Source of the DNA: Ruoffia halotolerans
GTDB taxonomy: Bacteria; Bacillota; Bacilli; Lactobacillales; Aerococcaceae
Assembly (NCBI RefSeq): GCF_014049385.1
Contig: NZ_JACAOA010000009.1
Span: 26,962-90,961 of the forward strand
DNA: 64,000 nt
Direction of reading: 5' to 3'
Positions 35,637 to 43,963 of the stretch are shown in pieces. How positions within the stretch are numbered: position 1 is the first letter of the stretch; every line of letters starts with the position of its first letter. The notes beneath the pieces were generated by a model that saw only the letters and a list, made by a program, of their open reading frames with translations, was not told the DNA's origin and did no database searches. A program made the translations under genes and the position numbers.

Positions 35637-37325
35637 ATGAGTAAAATAAAAATAATCCCGTTAGGTGGGGTGCGTGAAGAAGGTAAAAACCTTTACGTGG
35701 TAGAAGTGAATGAGTCAATCTTTGTTTTGGATTGCGGACTAGTCTTTCCAGAAGAAGAATTACTTGGTATCGATGCAGTCATCCCAGATTTTACATACTT
35801 AGTTGAAAAGAAAGATCAAATCGTTGGGATATTCCTGACACATGGTCATGATGATGCGATGGGTGCATTGCCATATCTATTAGAAAAGATTGATGCACCA
35901 GTATTCGGAACTGAATTAACAATTGAATTAGCAACGATTTCAGCTAAATCACAAGGATTGCATCAACATATAGAGAACTTCTTCAAGATTGATGAAGATG
36001 TTGAGATTGAATTTGAAGATGCGACTGTAAGTTTCTTCAGAACAACACATACAATTCCGGGTTCCCTTGGTATTGTTGTCTCAACGGATGAGGGGTCAAT
36101 CGTTTATACAGGAGACTTTAAATTTGATCCAAGCGCGTCTGAACAATACAGTACAAATTATGGTCGTTTAACTGATATCGGTGAAGCAGGCGTTTTAGCT
36201 TTACTATGTGATTCTGCCGATGCGGAGAATGCGAATCCCTCAGTGAGCGATAAGAAGATTACTGAAGACATGACTGAAGTCTTCCGGAATGAAGACGGAC
36301 GTGTCATCGTTGCTTCAATTGGAAGTAATATCTCACGTATTCAGCAATTATTTTATGCTGCTAAAAATTCAGGTAGAACAATTTTCTTAGCCGATGACCA
36401 ATTGTACAAAATTGTCGATATTGCGATTCAATTAAATCAGATTAAAATTCCAAGTAAAGACATCCTCGGACAAGTGAAAGATCTAAATAACACACCTGAC
36501 AACGAAGTCATCGTGTTAGAAACAGGTGACGTTGGCGAACCGATTAAAAATATTCAATTAATGGCGACAAATCGTCATTCATTAATCAATATTAAAGATG
36601 GGGATTTAGTTTATTTAGCTACAACACCTTCAATTGCGATGGAAACAGTCATTGCCAAAACAAAAGATATGATTTACAAAGCTGGCGGAACAGTTAAGTC
36701 TGTAACAGATAACTTTAAAACATCTGGTCACGCGAATCAGTCAGATTTAAAATTAATGATGAACTTTATCAAACCTAAATTTGTTATCCCTGTTAACGGT
36801 GAATCAAGGATGTTAGCCGCACATGCGCGTTTAGCTAACGAAGTAGGCTACGAAGATAATCAAATTTTCTTACCGTACATCGGAGATGTTATCGAGTACA
36901 ATAAAGGGAAGATGACGATGACTGCCCAAGTCCCTGCTGGAAATGTCCTTATTGATGGTATTGGGGTCGGTGATATCGGTAATGTCGTTCTACGTGATCG
37001 CCGTATCTTAAGTGAAGATGGAATCTTTGTAGTTGTAGCTACAATTTCGCGTCGTTTAGGGCGCGTTTTAGTCGGACCACAAATTACTTCTAGAGGTTTC
37101 GTATATATGAAAACAAGTATTGATTTAATTGAAGCTTGTTCAGATATGACCTTAGATTTATTAGAGGAACATTTAAATGGTGATAATTTTGACTGGAGTG
37201 AACTAAAAGGGGATCTTCGTGAAAAAATCGGTAAATACTTATATAAAGAGACTCAACGTCGTCCGGTTGTCTTACCAATTATTATGGAAGCTTCAAATTA
37301 TCAACCTAATAAAGAAGAAAAATAG
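35637..37325 (+). CDS. rnjB: Ribonuclease J2
   Basis: Beta-CASP metallo-beta-lactamase RNase, 562 residues. The metal motif reads THGHDDAMG: His69 and His71 are present, but the histidine after the second Asp is Ala74. RNase J1 has HGHEDH. Other J1 ligand positions are also changed: SGHANQ where J1 has SGHGSQ, and PVNGE (Asn387) where J1 has PVHGE. These are features of RNase J2, which has little activity alone but pairs with J1. The C-terminal domain is present. GAGGTG precedes the ATG. It is followed after 13 bp by a ThiT-like membrane gene. J1 itself is not in this window. Confidence 0.88.
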   Translation: MSKIKIIPLGGVREEGKNLYVVEVNESIFVLDCGLVFPEEELLGIDAVIPDFTYLVEKKDQIVGIFLTHGHDDAMGALPYLLEKIDAPVFGTELTIELATISAKSQGLHQHIENFFKIDEDVEIEFEDATVSFFRTTHTIPGSLGIVVSTDEGSIVYTGDFKFDPSASEQYSTNYGRLTDIGEAGVLALLCDSADAENANPSVSDKKITEDMTEVFRNEDGRVIVASIGSNISRIQQLFYAAKNSGRTIFLADDQLYKIVDIAIQLNQIKIPSKDILGQVKDLNNTPDNEVIVLETGDVGEPIKNIQLMATNRHSLINIKDGDLVYLATTPSIAMETVIAKTKDMIYKAGGTVKSVTDNFKTSGHANQSDLKLMMNFIKPKFVIPVNGESRMLAAHARLANEVGYEDNQIFLPYIGDVIEYNKGKMTMTAQVPAGNVLIDGIGVGDIGNVVLRDRRILSEDGIFVVVATISRRLGRVLVGPQITSRGFVYMKTSIDLIEACSDMTLDLLEEHLNGDNFDWSELKGDLREKIGKYLYKETQRRPVVLPIIMEASNYQPNKEEK

Positions 37326-37338
37326 GGGGAGCTATAGA

Positions 37339-37941
37339 ATGAATCAACGTACAAGAAGTATGCTATTGGATAGTTTATATGCGATTGTTTTAGGCTTAAT
37401 TTTAGCCGTTGCTGCACAATATATTAGTTCATTCATACCAGGTGATTATTCAGGCTTAGCGATGCTTCCCTTAATATGGTTAGCGCTTCGTTATGGTTCA
37501 CCACTTGCTATAATTTCTGCTTTACTGACAGGCTTAATTGTTGGTTTTACACGGCAAGGATTTACGGATTGGTTACCACCAGTCCTCCTTGAAGAAGTCT
37601 TACCATTATTGTCTGTTGGTTTTGCTGGATTATTCGCAAAATATACACAAAAAACCCTTAATAACCGTCGATACTCATCTACTTACTTAAACATATTCAC
37701 CGGTGCCTTACTTACGACAACGAGTTATATGTTTATCAAATTTTGGTTAACACCCTTAGCTTTAGATGAGATTAGTTTACTACAAATTAATGGTTGGGAA
37801 TTTTGGTTAAGTTTAGTTGTGATTTGGTTAATTATTGGCTTAGTAATCTTAATTATGGCTCGTAGTAATCCAAAACTAATTATTCCTAAACGAACAAAAT
37901 ATTTATCTCGTAAAGAAACATCATCATTATTAAATGATTAA
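37339..37941 (+). CDS. ThiT-like ECF transporter S component (putative)
   Basis: 200-residue membrane protein with about six hydrophobic segments. The stretch LAMLPLIWLALRYGSPLAII then LLTGLIVGFTRQGF followed by a LEEVLPLLSVGFAGLF segment resembles the thiamine-specific S component ThiT. Two Trp-rich stretches near the C-terminus also fit a thiamine site loosely. Assignment is by pattern only, so another ECF substrate is possible. ATG 37339 is chosen for AGGGGGAG upstream; a longer reading overlaps rnjB. Thiamine pyrophosphokinase (49763) also lies in the window. No TPP riboswitch was seen. Confidence 0.55.
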   Translation: MNQRTRSMLLDSLYAIVLGLILAVAAQYISSFIPGDYSGLAMLPLIWLALRYGSPLAIISALLTGLIVGFTRQGFTDWLPPVLLEEVLPLLSVGFAGLFAKYTQKTLNNRRYSSTYLNIFTGALLTTTSYMFIKFWLTPLALDEISLLQINGWEFWLSLVVIWLIIGLVILIMARSNPKLIIPKRTKYLSRKETSSLLND

Positions 37942-37952
37942 TAAATTAAATG

Positions 37953-37987
37953 AAGTGTTGGTTATGTTAATTGCCAACACTTTTTTA
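37953..37987 (+). terminator. Terminator after ThiT-like gene
   Basis: AAGTGTTGG (37953-37961) pairs with CCAACACTT (37974-37982), then TTTTT. Confidence 0.88.
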
Positions 37988-38011
37988 TTTGAAAAAATAT
38001 ATAAAAGAACA

Positions 38012-38056
38012 AGACCACCAATTGTTTGCGGGGATTGTGCAAACAGTTGGTGGTCT
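38012..38056 (-). terminator. Terminator of YolD-like gene
   Basis: 18-bp stem: 38012-38029 pairs with 38039-38056 with one mismatch. On the minus strand it is followed by a T-rich stretch. Confidence 0.75.
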
Positions 38057-38063
38057 ATGAGTT

Positions 38064-38402
38064 CTAAGCAGCGTTGGCAGACGCAGTTAGAATTTGTTCT
38101 AAAGATAATATGTAAGATCGCTTTGAATTAACTTCACTAATTGCAATGCGACGATTATGTTGGACAGTCGATACCACGTTTGCTAAAACAGTCTTTTGTT
38201 CAATCTCTTGTTGAGAATTGTAATATTCAAATGTGATTTCGACAGGGTCAAGCGTCACATAATGATGATGTAATAACTTCTCTACTTCATATAGAGGCAT
38301 TATAAAGCGTTTATCTTGTTTAATTTGAGTATTTAAAAAGGGTTTGAAGAAGCGCTGAACAGTATTTGCAAGGTTAGAATTGGGTTTGATAGGTAATTCC
38401 AT
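38064..38402 (-). CDS. YolD-like protein under SOS control
   Basis: 112 residues. The C-terminal half (PVEITFEYYNSQQEIEQKTV, then ANVVSTVQHNRRIAISEV and SYILSLEQILTA) fits the small beta domain of YolD-like proteins, which are usually encoded beside Y-family DNA polymerases or induced by DNA damage. The N-terminal half matches less well. ATG 38402 is chosen because AAAGGAG lies 8 bases upstream; the GTG at 38411 would overlap the SD. Its promoter carries two LexA boxes. No umuC- or dinB-like polymerase gene is adjacent. The molecular role is unknown. Confidence 0.7.
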   Translation of the reverse strand: MELPIKPNSNLANTVQRFFKPFLNTQIKQDKRFIMPLYEVEKLLHHHYVTLDPVEITFEYYNSQQEIEQKTVLANVVSTVQHNRRIAISEVNSKRSYILSLEQILTASANAA

Positions 38403-38420
38403 GAATGTCACTCCTTTATC

Positions 38421-38434
38421 CGAACATATGTTTG
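38421..38434. promoter_or_regulatory. LexA (DinR) box 1 of YolD-like gene
   Basis: CGAACATATGTTTG is a full match to the SOS box CGAAC-N4-GTTYG. It lies between the -10 and the SD of the minus-strand gene. Confidence 0.85.
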
Positions 38435-38441
38435 TGTTTAT

Positions 38442-38470
38442 AGTATACGAACAAACGTTCCTTTTGTCAA
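38442..38470 (-). promoter_or_regulatory. Promoter of YolD-like gene with LexA box 2 in the spacer
   Basis: On the minus strand, TTGACA (38470-38465), a 17-bp spacer and TATACT (38447-38442). A second SOS box, CGAACAAACGTTCC (38448-38461), fills the spacer, so LexA would exclude RNA polymerase directly. Confidence 0.87.
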
Positions 38471-38493
38471 CACTTTCCTAAAAACAAAAGAAT

Positions 38494-38522
38494 TTGAAAT
38501 AAAATTTATAAAGTAATACAAT
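38494..38522 (+). promoter_or_regulatory. Promoter of LCP-like gene
   Basis: TTGAAA (38494-38499), a 17-bp spacer and TACAAT (38517-38522). Confidence 0.7.
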
Positions 38523-38556
38523 AGATAAACAAAATTGAGTAATGAGAGGTTAGTCT

Positions 38557-39540
38557 ATGAGTGAAAATAATATGTCTCGTCGTAATATCCATCGAGGAAG
38601 ACCTAAGAAAAGAAAAAAAGGATGTTTAATTTTCTTTATTATCATCATCGTTCTACTTATAGGAGCAGGTGCTGTGGGGGCTTATTTTTATAATAATGTT
38701 GTGAACACAGTAGATGTGATTCAACAAAGTAGACCTGAAGAACAAGTGAATTTACGTGATGAAGATGAACCAGATCCTGTGGTGAGTCGTATTCAAAATA
38801 AAGAGCCGTTTTCAATGCTAATATTAGGGGTTGAACCTTCAGCCAATGATAATTTAGAAGAAGGGCAATCAGATTTTATAGTTGTTGCCACAGTAAGTCC
38901 TGAAGAAGAAAGTGTGGTTATGACAAATATCCCTAGTAATACACTCACTGAGATTGCAGGACAAAAATCTGAAGGAATGATTCGAGAGGCGTATCAAACA
39001 GGTGGCCTCTCAAATACAGTTAATACTGTGCAAGATTTATTAGAGATTCCGATTGATTATACGTTAACAGTGAATTTGAATGGACTGGCTGATATTATAG
39101 ATGCGATTGGGGAAGTATCCGTGACGGCTACTGAAACATTTGATCAAAATGGGTATAGCTTCGTCGCAGGTGAAACGTATAATATGGATGGTGAAATGGC
39201 CTTAGCTTACATTGGTGACATTGATGAAGCGATTGAATCAGCAAATAGTCAAGATAAAGCAAGACAAGTCGTCAGTGCGATTGTTCCACAAATTAGTCAA
39301 ATCAATTCACTTACGAGCATTCCAAAGCTACTTAGTAGTCTAAATGGTAATGTACTAACAAATCTGTCTTTCAAGGATATTCAGACCATTGCCTTAGATT
39401 ATCGTCAAATAATTACGAATGTTGAAACAGTACAGTTAGAAGGTAATTCTGAAATGATTGATGATGTTACTTATGAAGTTTTAGATAGTAATACACTGAC
39501 AAACATACAAGAACAGTTAAAAGCATTGTTAGAGCAATAA
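38557..39540 (+). CDS. Degenerate LytR-CpsA-Psr (LCP) family protein
   Basis: 327 residues. It has a basic cytoplasmic head (RRGRPKKRKK-like), one membrane segment (about 23-46) and an extracellular domain with LCP layout: FSMLILGVEP, QSDFIVVATVSPEEESVVM, NTVQDLLEIPIDYTLTVNL, GEVSVTATETF and DGEMALAYIGD. LCP enzymes attach teichoic acids or capsule to peptidoglycan using conserved arginines. Here the SIPRDT motif is NIPSNT (Ser127, Asn128), and the YVRHR segment is YIGDI. It is therefore probably not a normal ligase. The SD is AGAGG. It is a single-gene unit, divergent from the YolD-like gene. Confidence 0.75.
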   Translation: MSENNMSRRNIHRGRPKKRKKGCLIFFIIIIVLLIGAGAVGAYFYNNVVNTVDVIQQSRPEEQVNLRDEDEPDPVVSRIQNKEPFSMLILGVEPSANDNLEEGQSDFIVVATVSPEEESVVMTNIPSNTLTEIAGQKSEGMIREAYQTGGLSNTVNTVQDLLEIPIDYTLTVNLNGLADIIDAIGEVSVTATETFDQNGYSFVAGETYNMDGEMALAYIGDIDEAIESANSQDKARQVVSAIVPQISQINSLTSIPKLLSSLNGNVLTNLSFKDIQTIALDYRQIITNVETVQLEGNSEMIDDVTYEVLDSNTLTNIQEQLKALLEQ

Positions 39541-39587
39541 AGAAACGCATGAAATTTCTTGATTTTATTTCAAGAAGAATTAAGATA

Positions 39588-39596
39588 TGTTATGAT
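39588..39596 (+). promoter_or_regulatory. Extended -10 promoter of gmk
   Basis: TGTTATGAT (TGn plus TATGAT). A weak TTTCAA sits at the -35 position. Confidence 0.45.
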
Positions 39597-39636
39597 AGTA
39601 GTTATAGACATATAGAGTTTTATTTTGGAGGTAAAT

Positions 39637-40269
39637 ATGAGTGACACAAGAGGGTTATTAATTGTATTATCAGGTCCATCTGGAGTTGGAAAGGGAACTG
39701 TTAGAGCTGCAATTTTTAAGAATAATATTTATAACTATGTATATTCAGTTTCAGCTACGACTCGCCAAATGAGACCAGGTGAAGTAGATGGTGTCGATTA
39801 TTACTTTACCTCACGTGAGGAGTTCGAACAGCTAATAGAGGAAGATGCTTTGCTTGAACACGCAGAATATGTTGGAAATTATTATGGTACACCAATTAAA
39901 GCGATTGAAGACAATCTGTCTAAAGGCTATGATGTGTTTTTAGAAATTGAAGTTCAAGGCGCAATGAAAGTTAGAGAAAGAATGCCTGATGGGATTTTCA
40001 TATTCTTAGCACCACCTAATCTCAACGAATTAGAGTCTAGAATTACTGGACGTGGGACTGATAATCAAGAAATCATTTATGAACGCATGCAAAAAGCACG
40101 CGAAGAAATTGAAATGATGAAACATTACGACTATGTTGTCGTAAATGATGAAGTTGATTGTGCAGTAAACAAAGTAAATGGTATAATACAAAGTGAACAT
40201 TTAAAAGTTTCAAGAGTCGTTGATCAAATTAAATTACAAATACATAATTATTTTCAAAAAGGGGAGTAA
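39637..40269 (+). CDS. gmk: Guanylate kinase
   Basis: Phosphorylates GMP to GDP. It has 210 residues. The P-loop is [14 protein letters not shown] near the N-terminus; then [20 protein letters not shown], the GMP-binding [10 protein letters not shown] and [13 protein letters not shown] 39637 follows TTGGAGGT; the upstream in-frame TTG lies within that SD. It starts the long ylo-like gene series; rpoZ follows 6 bp later, as in Bacillus. Confidence 0.97.
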   Translation: MSDTRGLLIVLSGPSGVGKGTVRAAIFKNNIYNYVYSVSATTRQMRPGEVDGVDYYFTSREEFEQLIEEDALLEHAEYVGNYYGTPIKAIEDNLSKGYDVFLEIEVQGAMKVRERMPDGIFIFLAPPNLNELESRITGRGTDNQEIIYERMQKAREEIEMMKHYDYVVVNDEVDCAVNKVNGIIQSEHLKVSRVVDQIKLQIHNYFQKGE

Positions 40270-40275
40270 TCCATC

Positions 40276-40473
40276 ATGATGTTATATCCATCAGTAGACA
40301 AATTAGTTGAAAAAATTCCATCAAAATATAGCTTAATTATCCTTGCGAGTAAACGCGCACATGAAATGCAATTATATAAGCATGAAATGTTAGATTCATA
40401 CGAAGCAATCAAACCCGTGGGAAGAGCGTTAGAAGAAGTTGTTTCTGGCGACTTACAAATCAAAGAAAAATAA
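40276..40473 (+). CDS. rpoZ: RNA polymerase omega subunit
   Basis: 65-residue omega subunit, supporting assembly of RNA polymerase. It begins MMLYPSVDKLVEKIPSKYSL, then IILASKRAHEM and the conserved KPVGRALEEVVSGDLQ. A second ATG at 40279 could be used instead. It is cotranscribed with gmk and followed by a terminator. In Bacillus coaBC lies next, but it is absent here. Confidence 0.95.
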   Translation: MMLYPSVDKLVEKIPSKYSLIILASKRAHEMQLYKHEMLDSYEAIKPVGRALEEVVSGDLQIKEK

Positions 40474-40482
40474 AAATCGAAG

Positions 40483-40523
40483 CTACTATGAAAGAATTTA
40501 TACTACTTTCATAGTAGTTTTTT
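40483..40523 (+). terminator. Terminator after rpoZ
   Basis: CTACTATGAAAG (40483-40494) pairs with CTTTCATAGTAG (40506-40517), then TTTTTT. Confidence 0.9.
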
Positions 40524-40560
40524 GTCATATGTTACAAATTATTTAGAAGGAGGGGAAAGA

Positions 40561-42978
40561 ATGATAGTGAAAGTTGTCATTGATATACCAGCGAAGCAAG
40601 TAAATCGCTCTTTTGATTATGCAGTACCAAAAGATTGGGAATCTGCGATTAAACTAGGTAGCCGAGTTCAAGTACCTTTTGGCAATATGAAACGAACAGG
40701 CTTTGTTGTGGATATTACGGACGAAACTGAATTCAACGGAAAACTTAAGCCCATTCATAGTATTATGGATTATGATGTTTTCTTAAATGAAGAATTAATT
40801 GAATTGAGTGATTATTTAGCCGAGTATCTTCAATGCTTTCGTATATCAGTACTTCAAGCCATGTTGCCGAGTTTATTAAAGGCAAAGTATGATGCTATCG
40901 TTCAAATTCATGATCCTGTTCAATTTAGCGAAAAAGTTGGTTCTTGGTATCAAAATGAAACAAGTATTGACCGTAAAGTATTGGAAGAAAGAATATCTCC
41001 CAATGCAATCAGTCAATTAAAAAAAGAAAATATCATTTCTATAGAATACCAAGTTATTAACCAAACGACCCAAAAAACTAAAACAATGATTAAAACAAAC
41101 TTAAATAAAGACCAATTAATGAATGCTTTAGAAAAGACAAGCCAAAGAAGCTTTAAGCAACGGGCGATACTAGAATACTTCATTAATAATCAAGCTATCG
41201 AAAGCATTGAAAAAAGCACTTTAATGACAGAATTAGAAGTATCCAATGCGACAATAAATTCAGCCATCGATAAAGAATGGATTACGACATTTAAAGAAAT
41301 GATTTATCGTGATCCATTGAAAGATGTTTCATTTCAAACGAATTCATCAAAAACGTTACTAGCTGAACAGCAGAATGCGTATGATTTAATTAGTCAAAGC
41401 GTTGATAACAAACAAGCGGATACGTATTTAATTGAAGGAGTAACCGGGAGTGGGAAGACAGAGATTTACTTGCAATTGATGGACAGAGCCTTACAGCAAG
41501 GCAAATCTGCTTTATTACTCGTACCAGAAATCTCTTTAACACCACAAATGGTGGAACGTGTAGTAAGTCGCTTCCAAACTGGCATTGCAGTATTGCATTC
41601 TGGTTTATCTATCACTGAAAAATACGATGAATGGCAACGGATTATCAAAGGCGAAGCAAAAATCGTCGTAGGGGCTAGATCATCAATCTTTGCTCCTTTA
41701 GAAAATATTGGAATTATCATTATCGATGAAGAACATGAAACGACTTATAAGCAATCTGATAATCCACGTTATCATGCGAGAGATGTTGCGAGATGGCGGA
41801 GTGAGTATCATGATGCCCCCTTAATACTTGGAAGTGCGACACCGTCTTTAGAAAGCCGTGCGCGAGCTCAAGTAGGTAACTATCACTTAATCCACCTGGA
41901 GAATCGGGTCAATCAAATGCCGATGCCACCTGTGGATATTATTGATATGACCCAAGTTGAGTTGAGGGAAACGGCGAATGAATTGTCTCCAGAGCTTATT
42001 GAGAAGATTCAAGATCGACTCGATAAGAAAGAGCAAGTTGTATTATTACAAAACCGTCGCGGTTATGCCTCTTACTTACTATGTCGCGAATGTGGTTTCA
42101 TTATGCAATGTCCTAGATGTGACATCTCCTTAACCTATCATAAATTTGATAATCAAATGAAGTGTCATTATTGTGATTACCATGAGCCCCTACCAACGCA
42201 ATGTCCGAGCTGCCAATCACCGCACATTCGTACTCATGGTATAGGAACACAAAAGGTAGCCGAAACTTTAGAAGAAATCTTTCCGGAAGCGAAGGTTACG
42301 CGCATGGATAACGATACAACTCGCCGTAAAGGCCAACATCAAAAATTACTAGATGAGTTTTCAAGCGGGCAATCGAATATTCTATTAGGAACTCAAATGA
42401 TCGCTAAAGGCTTAGATTTTGAGAATGTAACCTTAGTAGGAGTCATCAATGCTGATACAGCGTTAAATTTACCTGATTTTAGGGCAAGTGAACGGACTTT
42501 CCAACTATTAACTCAAGTGAGTGGAAGAACCGGACGTGGGCGCTTAGCCGGTGAAGTTGTGATTCAAACGTATAATCCTGAACACTACGTGATCCAATTT
42601 GCTAAAACGCACGATTATGAAAATTTTTTCCGCTTTGAGATGAAACGACGACATCTGACTAATTATCCGCCTTATTACTTTACGACCTTACTGACAGTGT
42701 CTAGTAAGCATCAAGGAAGGGCGAGTCAGCTGGCTTATGATTTAAAAGCTCAATTATATAATCCTGAACTCGAAAGAAAAGAACAGTTATATATTATAGG
42801 ACCAAATCGGAATAATATTTCGAAAATTAATAATTATTACTATTTTAATTTACTTTTAAAATACAAAGACAAAACAACTATTCAAAGACAATTAGATGAT
42901 ATTTTGAATAATACACAACAAAAAGCAACACAAGGTGTGTATGTAAATATTAATCATGAACCACAATATTTTAGTTAG
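40561..42978 (+). CDS. priA: Primosomal helicase PriA
   Basis: Restarts stalled replication forks by loading the replicative helicase. It has 805 residues. The N-terminal DNA-binding domain begins VVIDIPAKQVNRSFDYAVP. Walker A is GVTGSGKTEIYLQL and Walker B is IIIIDEEHETTYKQ. The zinc-binding insert has CRECGFIMQCPRCD and MKCHYCDYH plus CPSCQ, giving the full set of cysteines. GTQKVAETLEEIFPEAKVTR and GTQMIAKGLDFENVTLVG follow. ATG 40561 is chosen because AAGGAGGGG precedes it. Fmt follows closely without a terminator. Confidence 0.96.
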   Translation: MIVKVVIDIPAKQVNRSFDYAVPKDWESAIKLGSRVQVPFGNMKRTGFVVDITDETEFNGKLKPIHSIMDYDVFLNEELIELSDYLAEYLQCFRISVLQAMLPSLLKAKYDAIVQIHDPVQFSEKVGSWYQNETSIDRKVLEERISPNAISQLKKENIISIEYQVINQTTQKTKTMIKTNLNKDQLMNALEKTSQRSFKQRAILEYFINNQAIESIEKSTLMTELEVSNATINSAIDKEWITTFKEMIYRDPLKDVSFQTNSSKTLLAEQQNAYDLISQSVDNKQADTYLIEGVTGSGKTEIYLQLMDRALQQGKSALLLVPEISLTPQMVERVVSRFQTGIAVLHSGLSITEKYDEWQRIIKGEAKIVVGARSSIFAPLENIGIIIIDEEHETTYKQSDNPRYHARDVARWRSEYHDAPLILGSATPSLESRARAQVGNYHLIHLENRVNQMPMPPVDIIDMTQVELRETANELSPELIEKIQDRLDKKEQVVLLQNRRGYASYLLCRECGFIMQCPRCDISLTYHKFDNQMKCHYCDYHEPLPTQCPSCQSPHIRTHGIGTQKVAETLEEIFPEAKVTRMDNDTTRRKGQHQKLLDEFSSGQSNILLGTQMIAKGLDFENVTLVGVINADTALNLPDFRASERTFQLLTQVSGRTGRGRLAGEVVIQTYNPEHYVIQFAKTHDYENFFRFEMKRRHLTNYPPYYFTTLLTVSSKHQGRASQLAYDLKAQLYNPELERKEQLYIIGPNRNNISKINNYYYFNLLLKYKDKTTIQRQLDDILNNTQQKATQGVYVNINHEPQYFS

Positions 42979-42991
42979 AAAGGATATGTAT

Positions 42992-43945
42992 ATGCATAAA
43001 ATAATTTTTATGGGGACACCAGATTTCTCGGTTGAAGTTTTGGAAGGGTTAATAAATGATGCGACTATGGAGGTTGTAGGCGTAGTCACACAACCTGATC
43101 GACCTGTAGGTCGTAAAAAAGTATTAAAGCCGACACCAGTGAAGGAACTCGCATTAAAACATGATATCCCAGTCTATCAACCGGAGAAAATCAGAGGATC
43201 TCAAGAAGCTGAAGAATTAAAAGCATTAAATGCAGATCTTATTGTATCAGCAGCGTACGGGCAGTTTGTACCCATTGATTTAATTGAAGCACCAAAATTT
43301 GGCGCAATTAATGTCCATGCTTCGCTACTGCCTAAATACCGAGGGGGAGCACCGATTCATTATGCGCTATGGAATGGTGACAAAAAAACCGGAATTTCAA
43401 TTATTTATATGACTAAAAAGATGGACGCGGGAGATATCTTATCTCAACGCGCTATTGAAATTAAAGCAACAGATGATGTAGGTAAATTATTCGACACACT
43501 TGCTGTAGTTGGCAAAGAATTATTATTAGATACTTTACCCGCTGTTTTTGCTGGAGAAATCCAAGCAACACCACAAGTAGAAGAAGAGGTTGTCTTCTCT
43601 CCAACAATTACTAAAGAACAAGAACAAATTTCTTGGGATTTAACGGCTCAAGAAGTAGATAATCATATCCGTGCATTTAGACCATTCCCATCGACGTTTA
43701 CAATGTTGGATAATAATCGTGTTAAAATTTGGGCAGGCGAACCTGTAGATTATAATGGTGAACCCGGCGAAATTGGTGAAGTTCTTGCAGTTGAAGACAA
43801 CAAACTAATTGTTCAATGTGGAGACAATACATTTTACGGGATTAGTGAATGGCAAGAAAGTGGAAAAAAACGACTTTCAATTGAACAATGGTTGAATGGG
43901 AATAAGCCAGAGGCTATAATAGATAGCGTGTTCGAAAATAAATAA
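42992..43945 (+). CDS. fmt: Methionyl-tRNA formyltransferase
   Basis: Formylates initiator Met-tRNA using 10-formyl-THF. It has 317 residues. It begins HKIIFMGTPDFSVEVLEGLI, then VTQPDRPVGRKK. The catalytic loop is INVHASLLPKYRGGAPIHYA, with the following Asp in MDAGDIL. The C-terminal OB-like domain is present. ATG 42992 is chosen (AAAGGA 7 bases upstream) over ATG 42986, which is too close to it. The peptide deformylase gene that often precedes fmt is missing. Confidence 0.96.
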   Translation: MHKIIFMGTPDFSVEVLEGLINDATMEVVGVVTQPDRPVGRKKVLKPTPVKELALKHDIPVYQPEKIRGSQEAEELKALNADLIVSAAYGQFVPIDLIEAPKFGAINVHASLLPKYRGGAPIHYALWNGDKKTGISIIYMTKKMDAGDILSQRAIEIKATDDVGKLFDTLAVVGKELLLDTLPAVFAGEIQATPQVEEEVVFSPTITKEQEQISWDLTAQEVDNHIRAFRPFPSTFTMLDNNRVKIWAGEPVDYNGEPGEIGEVLAVEDNKLIVQCGDNTFYGISEWQESGKKRLSIEQWLNGNKPEAIIDSVFENK

Positions 43946-43963
43946 CGTTAGGAGGAACGAGTT

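Noticed and set aside
35637..37325. Calling this gene RNase J1
   Set aside because: The metal-binding motif has Ala in place of the last His (HGHDDA) and other ligands are changed, fitting J2.
37934..38131. 65-codon plus-strand ORF
   Set aside because: It lies over two terminators and the 3' end of the minus-strand YolD-like gene, with no SD of its own.
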